A stretch of DNA of 64,000 nt from positions 62,001-126,000 of the forward strand of contig NZ_LXUF01000016.1 in NCBI RefSeq assembly GCF_001648895.1. Reading direction: 5' to 3'. Origin of the DNA: Methylovorus sp. MM2. Its GTDB lineage: Bacteria > Pseudomonadota > Gammaproteobacteria > Burkholderiales > Methylophilaceae. Positions 20,442 to 28,647 of the stretch are shown in pieces (the stretch's first letter is position 1; each line of letters opens with the position of its first letter). The notes under the pieces are model-generated. The model did not search any database, was not told where the DNA came from, and worked only from the letters and a program-made list of their open reading frames with translations. A program made the translations under genes and the position numbers.

Positions 20442-20454
20442 GGGAATTTTTCCC
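20442..20454. promoter_or_regulatory. Palindrome GGGAATTTTTCCC before the first kinase gene
   Basis: GGGAA-TTT-TTCCC, exact match to the GGGAANNNTTCCC motif that recurs around the mxa cluster. It lies in the SUV3-kinase spacer, 29 bases before the chosen start at 20483. Proposed operator; no binding data. Confidence 0.45.
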
Positions 20455-20482
20455 ATTATCGTGCAAGGACATTGACTATAGA

Positions 20483-21838
20483 ATGCGCGTTTCATTGATG
20501 TTTCGGAATATGAGTCTCAAATTACGTCTTAACTTGATGATCACTTTGCTGTTGCTGCTCATGATGGGTATCGGCGGCATCTCAATGGTGATGAATGCGA
20601 GAGAAGACGTGCGTGCAGAGCTTGAGTCGACATCTAAGCTGGCGCTCTATTTATTGGATGCAGAGGTGTCCAGGTATGCCGAAAATCCAAGCCGAAGCAT
20701 ACAAAGCCAACCTTTCAGGTTGCAAAGCCTGAGTGATCTTCGTCATTTGCGTTTGGAGTTCTATGACGCTGATGGCCATCTCAATGACACCAATGCTAGG
20801 CCCGAGCATGAAGAAAAGCTCGATCTACCACCCGCATGGTTCACCACTGCAATGGGATTGGCACCCGTCTCAGAGTGGAAACAGTCACGGCGCGTGATTA
20901 TGGTGAACGGTCAGGTAATCGGCGAGATGGTGATTACGCCTGACCCCTCATACGAGCTTGCCGAAATATGGAGCGATACGCAAAGCACACTCGCTTTGGC
21001 GATATTCTTCTTCATCGCTGTCAATATCATGGTGTATTGGGCTGTAGATCGTGCTTTAAGACCTGTTGAACACATTCTCGATGCATTGAGCCAGCTTGAG
21101 CTAGGTAATCTGCGCGCTCGTTTGCCGGTCTTTAAATTGCCTGAATTGACACGCATCAGCGATAAATTCAATTTGATGGCGAATAAACTGGAAGACAGTA
21201 TTCGTCGTAACCATTTGCTGGCGCAACAGTTGATTAGCGCGCAAGAGGATGAGCGCAAGAACCTTGCACGTGATCTGCATGATGAGATCGGACAAAGCCT
21301 GACGGCTATTAATGCCGATGCCAGTGCGATCTTGAATAACGACGTGAGTAATCACGCGATTAAAGCCAGCGCCGGTGCGATTGTCGATGTTGCGCGCCAT
21401 GTCGTGGCCATCGTGCGGGATATGCTTGAGCATCTCAGGCCGGACACATTGAAGCTGGGTTTAAATATCGCGCTCAATGATCTTGTAGATTCATGGAAGC
21501 AGCGTAATCCGAATATTCAAACCACGCTGACGCTCTCTCATCATTTGGATGATCTCGGGGAGCTAGCACCGATTACCGTCTATCGACTGATACAAGAGTG
21601 TCTCACCAATGTCACCAGACATTCTGCGGCCCATCATCTGGATATTCAGGTAGATCGCGATCAACAGGGGTTACTTGTCACAGTGATAGATGATGGATGC
21701 GGATTCGAGCAGGATAAATTAGTAACAGGATTCGGCCTGGCAGGTATGCGTGAACGGGTTGAAGGGCTAGGGGGCGCTTTTAATCTTGAAAGCAGCCTGG
21801 ATAAAGGTACGCGAATCGTTGCCAAGGTGCCTGTTTAG
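20483..21838 (+). CDS. Sensor histidine kinase with MoxY/LapD-like periplasmic domain
   Basis: About 451 residues. TM1 (LMITLLLLLMMGIGGISMV), then a periplasmic domain with LPPAWFTTAMG and VITPDPSYELAEIW, a pattern of LapD/MoxY N-terminal domains, then TM2 (LALAIFFFIAVNIMVYWAV), HAMP, a HisKA_3 dimerisation helix with phospho-acceptor H266 in RDLHDEIGQ, and an HATPase domain (IDDGCG, GFGLAGMRERV). MoxY/MxaY kinases control methanol oxidation in Paracoccus, and the mxa cluster lies 4 kb away, so a methanol-response role is likely. Start open: ATG 20399, 20483 and 20501 are all in frame; the palindrome at 20442 favours a downstream one. Its regulator follows after 14 bases. Confidence 0.8.
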   Translation: MRVSLMFRNMSLKLRLNLMITLLLLLMMGIGGISMVMNAREDVRAELESTSKLALYLLDAEVSRYAENPSRSIQSQPFRLQSLSDLRHLRLEFYDADGHLNDTNARPEHEEKLDLPPAWFTTAMGLAPVSEWKQSRRVIMVNGQVIGEMVITPDPSYELAEIWSDTQSTLALAIFFFIAVNIMVYWAVDRALRPVEHILDALSQLELGNLRARLPVFKLPELTRISDKFNLMANKLEDSIRRNHLLAQQLISAQEDERKNLARDLHDEIGQSLTAINADASAILNNDVSNHAIKASAGAIVDVARHVVAIVRDMLEHLRPDTLKLGLNIALNDLVDSWKQRNPNIQTTLTLSHHLDDLGELAPITVYRLIQECLTNVTRHSAAHHLDIQVDRDQQGLLVTVIDDGCGFEQDKLVTGFGLAGMRERVEGLGGAFNLESSLDKGTRIVAKVPV

Positions 21839-21852
21839 GAAAAGGGTAGGGG

Positions 21853-22497
21853 ATGAGTGAAGATGTCGTAAGGGTTCTGTTGGCAGATGACCACGCTGTG
21901 GTGCGCTCTGGCTTATGCCGCTTACTTGAACAAAAACCCGGCCTTGAGGTAGTCGCTGAGGCTGAGAGCGGTGAAGAGGCTTACCAGATTTTTGGCGAGC
22001 ATTTACCTGATGTCACTGTGATGGATCTGTCCATGCCTGGCATGGGCGGGCTGGAAGCAATGCGACGTATCATCGCTAGGTATCGCACTGCAAGAATATT
22101 GATATTCTCAATGCATGAGAATGTTGCATTTGCTATGCAGGCACTGAAAGGTGGTGCCCGGGGGTATGTGACCAAGACCGGTGCTTTTGATGAACTGGTG
22201 ACGGCTGTACGTGAAGTCGCGCAGGGGAAGACGTTTATTAGTTCGTCCATTGCTCAAAAGATCGCATTACAAAGTCTGGTTGGAGATACTGATGTCATTA
22301 ATCAGCTATCTCCCCGTGAGTTCGAAGTATTCCGCTTATTAGCGGAGGGCAAGAATTCAGATGAGATATCGGATCTACTTAAAATCAGCCAGAAAACGGT
22401 GGCGAATTACCACACGATGATCAAGCAGAAGCTCGGCTTATCCACTGCAGTCGACATGGTACGTTTTGCCATCAAACATGGGTTGATTGAAGGCTAA
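21853..22497 (+). CDS. LuxR/NarL-type response regulator, partner of the MoxY-like kinase
   Basis: A 214-residue regulator. The receiver domain has LLADDHAVVRSGL, phospho-acceptor D58 (VMDLSMPGMGG) and a conserved Lys in YVTKTG. The C-terminal helix-turn-helix is SPREFEVFRLLAEGKNSDEISDLLKISQKTVANYH. It is in one operon with the kinase upstream, so it is probably its phosphorylation partner (MoxX/MxaX-like). It closely resembles the regulator at 23620-24255 and likely arose by duplication. Confidence 0.88.
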   Translation: MSEDVVRVLLADDHAVVRSGLCRLLEQKPGLEVVAEAESGEEAYQIFGEHLPDVTVMDLSMPGMGGLEAMRRIIARYRTARILIFSMHENVAFAMQALKGGARGYVTKTGAFDELVTAVREVAQGKTFISSSIAQKIALQSLVGDTDVINQLSPREFEVFRLLAEGKNSDEISDLLKISQKTVANYHTMIKQKLGLSTAVDMVRFAIKHGLIEG

Positions 22498-22758
22498 ACT
22501 ACGTCTGCAAGATTTGTCATATCTGGTGCAAAAGCGGTAGTGTTTCTTGCATTCAACTGATGTTCGTCATCTCAGTCACTGCTTAAAATATAATGAGGTT
22601 TTTTATTTAAATCTGAATTATATGTTTTCAAATTATTGATTTGAATAATATATTTTCTTGAATTTCTCTAGGTTTACAATTATTTACGCTTGCCATGGAT
22701 AACCTAGGCACGTGAGTTGCATATAATCTCAAGTCAACTTAATCAAGTGTTTAGGCTA
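22498..22758. promoter_or_regulatory. AT-rich spacer with promoter of the methyltransferase gene
   Basis: 261 bases, very AT-rich between 22590 and 22690, including the inverted repeat ATTATT-N6-AATAAT. A -10 hexamer TATAAT at 22722-22727 places the transcript start near 22734, which supports ATG 22759 rather than TTG 22717 for the next gene. I see no terminator for the upstream regulator. Confidence 0.5.
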
Positions 22759-23442
22759 ATGGAAAATCAACCCTCGAATATTGAACTTGAATTCTCACAA
22801 AAATACGATAAATCACATTCCGAACAATATCTAAAAAAACATCAAGATGGTTTTGCCAGAAAGCTATCTCATTGGCGTGACAATCAGCTTGCAAGAAAAG
22901 CGCTCCAACAAGCAGGTTATCCTAAAATCGTGCTCGATCTACCATCAGGCGCTGGCAGATTTTGGCCTTTATTGGCTGAAGATACTGATCGTGAAATACT
23001 CGCTGCCGATAATTCGGCTGATATGCTGGCTGTTGCCAAGGCAGCCCAGCCTTCTCATGTAGTGGCTAGGGTTAAGACTTTTCAAACCTCTGCGTTCGAT
23101 ATTAAACTTCAAGATCAGGCCGTAGATTGCATATTCAGCATGCGTCTCATGCACCATATTGCGGATAGTCAGCATCGGCTTGCCATGCTGAAAGAGTTCC
23201 ACCGTGTAACGCGCGATACTGTGATTTTGTCGTTATGGGTAGATGGTAACTATAAAGCAGAAAAACGTAGAAAACTGGAAGCAAAGAGACCTGCAACTGT
23301 TAACAACAACCGCTTTGTTATTCCACGCGCTGTAATTGAGAGCGAATTTATACAGGCAGGCTTCGACGTGGTCAGCTACCATGATTTCTTGCCTAAGTAT
23401 GCGATGTGGCGTGTATACGTGTTACGTAAACACCCTAAGTAA
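22759..23442 (+). CDS. Class I SAM-dependent methyltransferase
   Basis: A 227-residue soluble protein. VLDLPSGAGRFWPLL is motif I (SAM binding), LAADNSADML binds the adenosyl ribose, and VDCIFSMRLMHHIAD is motif IV with the MHH seen in small-molecule methyltransferases. The substrate cannot be read from the sequence. It stands alone between two two-component systems, and no link with methanol oxidation is evident. Its 3' side converges with the regulator at 23620. Confidence 0.8.
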   Translation: MENQPSNIELEFSQKYDKSHSEQYLKKHQDGFARKLSHWRDNQLARKALQQAGYPKIVLDLPSGAGRFWPLLAEDTDREILAADNSADMLAVAKAAQPSHVVARVKTFQTSAFDIKLQDQAVDCIFSMRLMHHIADSQHRLAMLKEFHRVTRDTVILSLWVDGNYKAEKRRKLEAKRPATVNNNRFVIPRAVIESEFIQAGFDVVSYHDFLPKYAMWRVYVLRKHPK

Positions 23443-23480
23443 AGAGGTTGACCTGAGTGAATAAACCGCGAGAGTAAGGC

Positions 23481-23509
23481 AAAAAAATGGCCAGCATCAA
23501 ATGCTGGCC
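23481..23509 (-). terminator. Intrinsic terminator of the second response regulator (minus strand)
   Basis: Perfect 9-bp stem GGCCAGCAT / ATGCTGGCC with a 3-base loop. On the minus strand it runs into ATTTTTTT, so it ends the kinase-regulator operon at 23620-25594. On the plus strand it lacks a T-run and would act only weakly for the methyltransferase. Confidence 0.85.
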
Positions 23510-23603
23510 TAATACTATGGAGTTATCAGTTTGGAGATGACAACTGAGTCTAGTGTACTCAACAAGATTATTTAGCCGTGAGAGAGGCTGTCATGATTTA
23601 TAC

Positions 23604-23616
23604 GGGAATTATTCAC
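23604..23616. promoter_or_regulatory. Imperfect palindrome GGGAATTATTCAC
   Basis: One mismatch to GGGAANNNTTCCC. It lies four bases beyond the stop codon of the second regulator. A promoter here on the minus strand would give a transcript of about 100 bases ending at the 23481-23509 terminator, but a chance match is possible. Confidence 0.3.
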
Positions 23617-23619
23617 GAC

Positions 23620-24255
23620 TTACGTTTTGATGATATTCAGGCGGATTGCCAGTAGCATGAGTTGCGCTGAGTTCTCCACATTCAACTTTTGCCTTAATCG
23701 CGTTTGTACATTGGCTATCGTTTTATAATCCAAGTGTAGCGAAGCTGCGATCTCTTCCACCGATCGGCCTTGTGCTAACAAGGTGAATACTTCGAATTCT
23801 CGTGAACTTAAGATATTGAGTATGTCGCCACCGCTGATGTTATGAACGGCAACCTGCTGGGCGATGTCATGGCTGACATATTTGCGGTTATGCGCGATAG
23901 CCATCACAGCTTCAACCAGCACTTCAGGTGCGCTCGCTTTAGTCACATAACCGAAGGCACCCGCCTGCAATGCGCGGGTGGGGAATATGGCATCATCATG
24001 CATGCTAAATACAAGAACGCGGGCGTTTCTATCGCGCGAGATGATGCGGCGTAATGCTTCAAGCCCGCCCATACCAGGCATGGATAAATCGATGATCACT
24101 ACATCGGGATCGGTCTCAGTATAAAGACGATAGGCTTCTTCTCCACTATCGGATTCAGCTACTACCTGAATATTCGATTTTTCTAATAGATGCCTATAGC
24201 CTTGCCGCACAACGGCATGATCATCTACCAAAAGTACGCGTACTTCACCCTGCAT
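23620..24255 (-). CDS. LuxR/NarL-type response regulator
   Basis: 211 residues from ATG 24255, chosen because GAGGAG lies 7 bases before it; an in-frame upstream start at 24294 would add 13 unmatched residues. Receiver: LLVDDHAVVRQGY, phospho-acceptor D56 in IIDLSMPGMGG, YVTKAS. DNA-binding helix-turn-helix: SSREFEVFTLLAQGRSVEEIAASLHLDYKTIANVQ. Near-identical receiver signature to the regulator at 21853 suggests paralogy. It overlaps the end of its kinase gene by 11 bases, so the two are coupled. The unit is divergent from mxaF, which makes it a prime candidate regulator of that promoter. Confidence 0.87.
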   Translation of the reverse strand: MQGEVRVLLVDDHAVVRQGYRHLLEKSNIQVVAESDSGEEAYRLYTETDPDVVIIDLSMPGMGGLEALRRIISRDRNARVLVFSMHDDAIFPTRALQAGAFGYVTKASAPEVLVEAVMAIAHNRKYVSHDIAQQVAVHNISGGDILNILSSREFEVFTLLAQGRSVEEIAASLHLDYKTIANVQTRLRQKLNVENSAQLMLLAIRLNIIKT

Positions 24256-25594
24256 TAAAACTCTCCTCAAACTGCTTGATGGGGATGTGCGCATTGATAT
24301 TTACACCTTTCCCCGATTCACTGGATATATCGAATTTTCCGCCTATGCTCTTGATGCGCTCCCGCATCCCTACCAGACCAAGGCCTTTGTTTGGTTTACC
24401 GAGATCCATGCCCTGACCATCATCTTGAATCTGGATTGCCAGCGTTACATCGACCAAATTTAGGTTGACCGTGATCATTGACGCGTTGGCATGACGCGAT
24501 GCATTGGTCAGGCCTTCCTGAATGATGCGATAGGTATTGATGGCGATATGTTCATCCAAACTATCTAGCGGGCCGGTCATATTCAATGCATAGGTGCTGG
24601 CTTCATCAGGGCTGCGCCACGTGCTGACAAGATGGTTAATCGCTGCTGATAGGCCTAACTCATCAAGCGCCACAGGTCTTAAGCGATGCATGATCTGCCG
24701 TGCTGACCTATAGATATGATCTGAGTGCGAGATGATGCGTTTTGCGAGTAGGGATGCATCATCAGGTAGACCATCGGTCTTTATGATGTTTGTGGTATCC
24801 GCTTTGATGGCATTCAAGTATTGACCCAGATCATCATGCAGATCACGCGCGATGTTACGGCGCTCTTCTTCCTGTAGGTCGAGGGCATGGCGTAATAGGT
24901 AATTATTCTCTTTTAGCAGTTCTGATATTTCAGACTCGGCCATCTTTAGCTCAGTCACATCGGCTGCAAAAAGATGCAGGGATGTAAGCATATCGGCCTC
25001 ATCAAAATGACCAACGGCGCGTGCGATGGCTTTTGTGCGTTTGCCATAAATGCCGATGATGCTTAGTTCACCGATATCCGCTTTTTTCGCGAGTTGGATG
25101 CGACTCACGATGTTTTCCCAAGAGGTTTCTTTTTTAAAGTAATCCGTTAGATTGCTGCCTAGTGCCTGTTCTGGGCTGCTGATTTCCAGAAACTGTGCGA
25201 ATGATGGATTGCACATCAATATCAAGCCTTGCTTTGAGACAACCGCATTGCCTGCCAGATTTTCATTGAACAAGGTTTGAAACTGGATCCGTTCTGAAAT
25301 CAGTTTTTTTTCTATCTCCAAGCGGCGGGTAATTTCTTGATTTGCTTCTTGCCAGCGCCGCCATGCGAACCAGCAAAGCGTGATGGCAGAGATCAATAGC
25401 GAGTGAGGCATCTCATCGAAGTTATAGTGATCCGCCGTTTGTTGCGTCCACGCGGCGATGCGTTCTGAAATATCGAAATAGGCGGATACACCAAAGGCGA
25501 TAAGAAAGGTAATCGGTACCCAAGCGAACTCACGTAATACGCGTTTTCTGTTGCCGAGGTAGTCAGGAATGGTTGGGAACAAAGACTTTGGCAT
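24245..25594 (-). CDS. Membrane PAS histidine kinase
   Basis: 449 residues. Two membrane segments near the N-terminus (WVPITFLIAFGVSAYF, SLLISAITLCWFAW) leave only a short periplasmic loop, so the signal is probably sensed in the membrane or by the PAS domain (about residues 95-210, FNENLAGNAVVSKQGLILMCNPSF). HisKA_3 carries H253 in RDLHDDLGQ, and the HATPase domain shows IQDDGQGMD and GLGLVGMRERI. SD AAGGAC precedes the ATG. The gene is divergent from mxaF across 256 bases. Confidence 0.88.
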   Translation of the reverse strand: MPKSLFPTIPDYLGNRKRVLREFAWVPITFLIAFGVSAYFDISERIAAWTQQTADHYNFDEMPHSLLISAITLCWFAWRRWQEANQEITRRLEIEKKLISERIQFQTLFNENLAGNAVVSKQGLILMCNPSFAQFLEISSPEQALGSNLTDYFKKETSWENIVSRIQLAKKADIGELSIIGIYGKRTKAIARAVGHFDEADMLTSLHLFAADVTELKMAESEISELLKENNYLLRHALDLQEEERRNIARDLHDDLGQYLNAIKADTTNIIKTDGLPDDASLLAKRIISHSDHIYRSARQIMHRLRPVALDELGLSAAINHLVSTWRSPDEASTYALNMTGPLDSLDEHIAINTYRIIQEGLTNASRHANASMITVNLNLVDVTLAIQIQDDGQGMDLGKPNKGLGLVGMRERIKSIGGKFDISSESGKGVNINAHIPIKQFEESFNAG

Positions 25595-25657
25595 AAAGTC
25601 CTTGAGTATGTATGGTTACTTGGGTATATGCCTAGCGATAAGCTCCTGATGGCAGCA

Positions 25658-25670
25658 GGGATTATTTCCC
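25658..25670. promoter_or_regulatory. Palindrome GGGATTATTTCCC before mxaF
   Basis: One mismatch to GGGAANNNTTCCC. It lies 64 bases before the kinase start and about 180 before mxaF. Proposed operator. Confidence 0.4.
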
Positions 25671-25712
25671 TTAATTGTTTCAATATGTAATAAAAATAAC
25701 AATTTGTAATAA

Positions 25713-25725
25713 GTGAATTTTTCCC
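25713..25725. promoter_or_regulatory. Imperfect palindrome GTGAATTTTTCCC before mxaF
   Basis: One mismatch to GGGAANNNTTCCC, centred 55 bases (about five helical turns) from the site at 25658 and directly abutting the second direct repeat. Proposed operator. Confidence 0.4.
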
Positions 25726-25850
25726 CTGTTAAATGTGAATGGCACACCTCGTGTGATTAGCCAAGGTTTGCGATAGTTTGCCTCGCTCAAAGCCGAATGG
25801 ATTTGGGTGGAGGGAGTAGGACTATATCAACACATGAGGAGGATTCCGAG

Positions 25851-27647
25851 ATGAAGTCAATAATAACAGCCGCAGGCTTTGGTGCTGCGAGCCTGGCGTT
25901 GACTGCGATGTTTCCGGCGGCAGCTTTTGCTGCCGATTCACTGGAAGCATTGCAAGCAAATTCAAGCAACTGGACGATGCAAACGGGCGACTATACTGGT
26001 CAGCATTACAGCAAACTTTCACAAATCAATACCGGTAACGTCAAGAATCTAAAGGCGGCCTGGTCGTTCTCGACCGGTTTGCTGCATGGTCACGAAGGTG
26101 CGCCATTGATCATTGGCGACATGATGTATATCAACACGCCATTTCCTAACAATACATTCGCTTTGAATCTGGCTGAGCCAGAGAAGATCGTATGGCAGCA
26201 CAAACCTAAGCAGGATGCCTCTGTTAAGTCGGTGGCTTGCTGTGACATCGTGAACCGCGGCCTTGCGTATGACGATGGTCGAATCTTCAAAACGCAGCTT
26301 GATGGTCACATGGTGGCTTTGGATGCTAAGACAGGTAAAGAGCTTTGGAAGATGGAAAACTGTGACCCTGCAGTTGGTTCTACCATCACACAGGCGCCAT
26401 TTGCGGTTAAGGGCAAAGTCTTGGTCGGCTGTTCAGGTGCTGAGTTGGGTGTACGTGGTTATGTAACGGCTTACGACCAAAAGACAGGTGAGATCATCTG
26501 GCGTTCTTTCGCGACTGGTCCTGACAATGAGCTGAACCTTTCAAAAGACTTCAATAAAGATAATCCTCACTACGGCCAGTTCGGTCTTGGTACCAAGACA
26601 TGGGAAGGCGAGGCCTGGAAAATCGGGGGCGGTACTAATTGGGGTTGGTATGCCTATGACCCTAAACTGAACCTCTTCTACTATGGTTCAGGCAACCCGG
26701 CACCTTGGAATGAGACGATGCGTCCTGGCGATAACAAATGGACGATGACTATTTGGGCACGTGATGTGGACACTGGCGCTGCAAAATGGGGTTACCAAAA
26801 GACGCCTCATGATGAGTGGGATTTCGCTGGTGTGAACCAGATGATCCTGACCGATCAACCTGTCGATGGCAAGGTCACCCCTCTGCTAACCCACGTTGAC
26901 CGTAACGGCATCATGTACACATTGAACCGTAATACCGGTTCTATCGTGCAAGCTGCAAAAGTTGATCCTGCCGTGAATGTGTTCAAAAAAGTGGATTTGA
27001 AGACTGGTCTGCCAGTTCGCGATCCAGAGTTCAGTACACGTATGGATCATAAAGGTACCAATATCTGTCCTTCTGCGATGGGTTTCCATAACCAAGGTCT
27101 TGATGCTTACGACCCGGATAGCCGTACGTTCTTCTTTGGCTTGAACCATATCTGTATGGATTGGGAGCCGTTCATGCTGCCATACCGTGCTGGTCAGTTC
27201 TTCGTTGGCGCCACGCTGGCGATGTATCCCGGGCCAAATGGCCCGACCAAGAAAGAAATGGGGCAAGTCCGTGCGATGGATGGCGTGACGGGTGCTGTGA
27301 AGTGGACCAAATGGGAGAAGTTCTCAGTTTGGGGTGGCACATTGGCAACCAAAGGTGGCCTGGTGTTCTACAACACACTCGATGGCAAGATCAAAGCGCT
27401 TGATAAGACCAATGGTAAGGAACTTTGGAACTTCAAGATGCCTTCTGGCGCAATCGGTGCACCAATGTCTTATTCATATAAAGGCAAGCAGTTCGTTGCT
27501 ACTAACTATGGTGTAGGCGGTTGGCCCGGCGTTGGTCTGGTATTCGACCTGACTGATCCAAGTGCTGGTCTTGGTGCTGTAGGTGCTTTCAAAGAACTCC
27601 AGAACTATACCCAAATGGGTGGTGGTGTGATGGTGTTTGGTCTGTAA
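25851..27647 (+). CDS. mxaF: Methanol dehydrogenase large subunit (Ca-dependent, PQQ)
   Basis: Periplasmic quinoprotein that oxidises methanol to formaldehyde and passes electrons to cytochrome cL. 598 residues with a signal peptide ending AAAFAA-DS. An eight-bladed PQQ propeller with the vicinal disulfide C130-C131, calcium ligands E198 and N282, and catalytic D324 in HDEWDFAG. The residue two after D324 is Ala; XoxF lanthanide enzymes have Asp there, so this is MxaF. Start ATG 25851 with SD GAGGAGG; the in-frame ATG 54 bases upstream would spoil the signal peptide. It heads the mxa cluster and is followed by a hairpin that may set its high expression. Confidence 0.96.
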   Translation: MKSIITAAGFGAASLALTAMFPAAAFAADSLEALQANSSNWTMQTGDYTGQHYSKLSQINTGNVKNLKAAWSFSTGLLHGHEGAPLIIGDMMYINTPFPNNTFALNLAEPEKIVWQHKPKQDASVKSVACCDIVNRGLAYDDGRIFKTQLDGHMVALDAKTGKELWKMENCDPAVGSTITQAPFAVKGKVLVGCSGAELGVRGYVTAYDQKTGEIIWRSFATGPDNELNLSKDFNKDNPHYGQFGLGTKTWEGEAWKIGGGTNWGWYAYDPKLNLFYYGSGNPAPWNETMRPGDNKWTMTIWARDVDTGAAKWGYQKTPHDEWDFAGVNQMILTDQPVDGKVTPLLTHVDRNGIMYTLNRNTGSIVQAAKVDPAVNVFKKVDLKTGLPVRDPEFSTRMDHKGTNICPSAMGFHNQGLDAYDPDSRTFFFGLNHICMDWEPFMLPYRAGQFFVGATLAMYPGPNGPTKKEMGQVRAMDGVTGAVKWTKWEKFSVWGGTLATKGGLVFYNTLDGKIKALDKTNGKELWNFKMPSGAIGAPMSYSYKGKQFVATNYGVGGWPGVGLVFDLTDPSAGLGAVGAFKELQNYTQMGGGVMVFGL

Positions 27648-27660
27648 GTTGATGTGAAAT

Positions 27661-27691
27661 AACCGCCAATGCTTTGATGGTGTTGGCGGTT
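27661..27691 (+). promoter_or_regulatory. mxaF-mxaJ intergenic hairpin
   Basis: Perfect 9-bp stem AACCGCCAA / TTGGCGGTT with a 13-base loop and no T-run. It lies 13 bases after the mxaF stop. It more probably protects the mxaF 3' end or causes partial polarity than fully terminates, since mxaJ has no evident promoter. Confidence 0.6.
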
Positions 27692-27733
27692 CTATCGAAT
27701 GTTAGAAAAGACATGTTAAAGGAAGTCGATGCA

Positions 27734-28642
27734 ATGAAACCGATCCAATTAAGTCTGGCTAAGCTAGGTCTGCTGCTAGCGACAAGTATCTTTGTGATGA
27801 GTAGCAATGCGATTGCTGCTGAAGATGCCAAAGATGGAAAAGAGCCATTAAGGATCTGTGCAGGGGAGGATGAGTTGCCCTATTCGAACACGAATCTTGA
27901 AGGGTTTGAGAATCGGATCGCAAAGGTGCTGGCGGATGAGCTGGGGCGCAAAGTCGAATATGTGTGGTGGAAAGATGCGCGTTATGTCGTACGCGATTTT
28001 CTGGACAAGGATAAATGTGATGTGGTCATTGGCGCGGATATTAATGATCCCCGCATGGCGACGACCTCACCGTATTACAAATCAGGTTATGTCTTTATTT
28101 ATAAGAAAGATAAAGGTGATCTGGGTCTGACCGATTGGAATAGCGAGTATCTGAAGAATCCAAAAACGCAGATCGGCTGGATTCCTGAAACACCGCCAGA
28201 AGTCATGCTGGTGCAGATCGAACGTTTTGTGGATATGTTCCAGTACAAAGCTGAGATATCGAATTACAAATCTCCGCGCAATCATTACATCAAATACGAC
28301 CCATCGCGGGTAGTCAATGATGTCTTGAATGGCCGCGTGGATGTTGCCGTGTTATGGGCACCAGCCGCTGCCCGTTATGTGAAGCAATCAAGCGTGCCTT
28401 TGGTAGAGAAACTGGTTGTTGATAACGCCAAAAAATCCAACGGTGAGAAAGTGCCGCACCAGTTCTCAGTCAGCATCGGGGTACGTAAGTCAGATACCGA
28501 GCTTGAGTCGCAGCTGGAGCGCGCATTGGTGAAAAGAAAGAATGACGTCGACGCTATCTTGCGGGCAGAGGGGATTCCTTTGTTGCCTATAGAGAAAGCA
28601 AAGTCGGTGAGTGAGAGTTTCGTTAACGGTAGTAAGGGGTAA
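27734..28642 (+). CDS. mxaJ: MxaJ, periplasmic protein of the methanol dehydrogenase system
   Basis: 302 residues, a periplasmic protein with the fold of solute-binding proteins (family 3), needed for an active methanol dehydrogenase though its exact role is unsettled. Signal peptide to about residue 30 (SSNAIAAED). The mature part begins LRICAGEDELPYSN and includes KCDVVIGADINDPRMATTSPYYKSGYVFIY. Start ATG 27734 with AAAGGAAG 8 bases upstream; upstream in-frame starts lack this spacing. Confidence 0.9.
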   Translation: MKPIQLSLAKLGLLLATSIFVMSSNAIAAEDAKDGKEPLRICAGEDELPYSNTNLEGFENRIAKVLADELGRKVEYVWWKDARYVVRDFLDKDKCDVVIGADINDPRMATTSPYYKSGYVFIYKKDKGDLGLTDWNSEYLKNPKTQIGWIPETPPEVMLVQIERFVDMFQYKAEISNYKSPRNHYIKYDPSRVVNDVLNGRVDVAVLWAPAAARYVKQSSVPLVEKLVVDNAKKSNGEKVPHQFSVSIGVRKSDTELESQLERALVKRKNDVDAILRAEGIPLLPIEKAKSVSESFVNGSKG

Positions 28643-28647
28643 TAGTG

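Larger units (their letters stand above)
25595..25850. promoter_or_regulatory. Divergent kinase/mxaF control region
   Basis: 256 bases rich in symmetrical elements. In order: GGGATTATTTCCC (25658-25670), a 13-base direct repeat CAATATGTAATAA (25681-25693) / CAATTTGTAATAA (25700-25712), GTGAATTTTTCCC (25713-25725), and CACAC-CTC-GTGTG (25743-25755). GTTTGC occurs twice at about 25766-25781. I cannot assign a sure -35/-10 pair for mxaF, which fits a promoter that needs an activator. A strong SD (GAGGAGG) precedes mxaF. Confidence 0.6.

Noticed and set aside
20399-20482. N-terminal extension of the first kinase from ATG 20399
   Set aside because: The extension has no family match and would put the 20442 palindrome inside the gene; a downstream start is simpler, though not proven.
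20310-20498. Small gene across the SUV3-kinase junction
   Set aside because: It overlaps the end of the helicase in another frame, has no SD and no recognisable features.
25739-25755. Sigma-54 promoter before mxaF from TGGCAC
   Set aside because: TGGCAC is followed by GTGTG instead of TTGC at the -12 position; it is part of the CACAC/GTGTG palindrome.
25851-27647. Lanthanide-dependent XoxF
   Set aside because: Ala follows the catalytic Asp by two positions where XoxF has Asp, and mxaI, mxaG and mxaJ accompany it.
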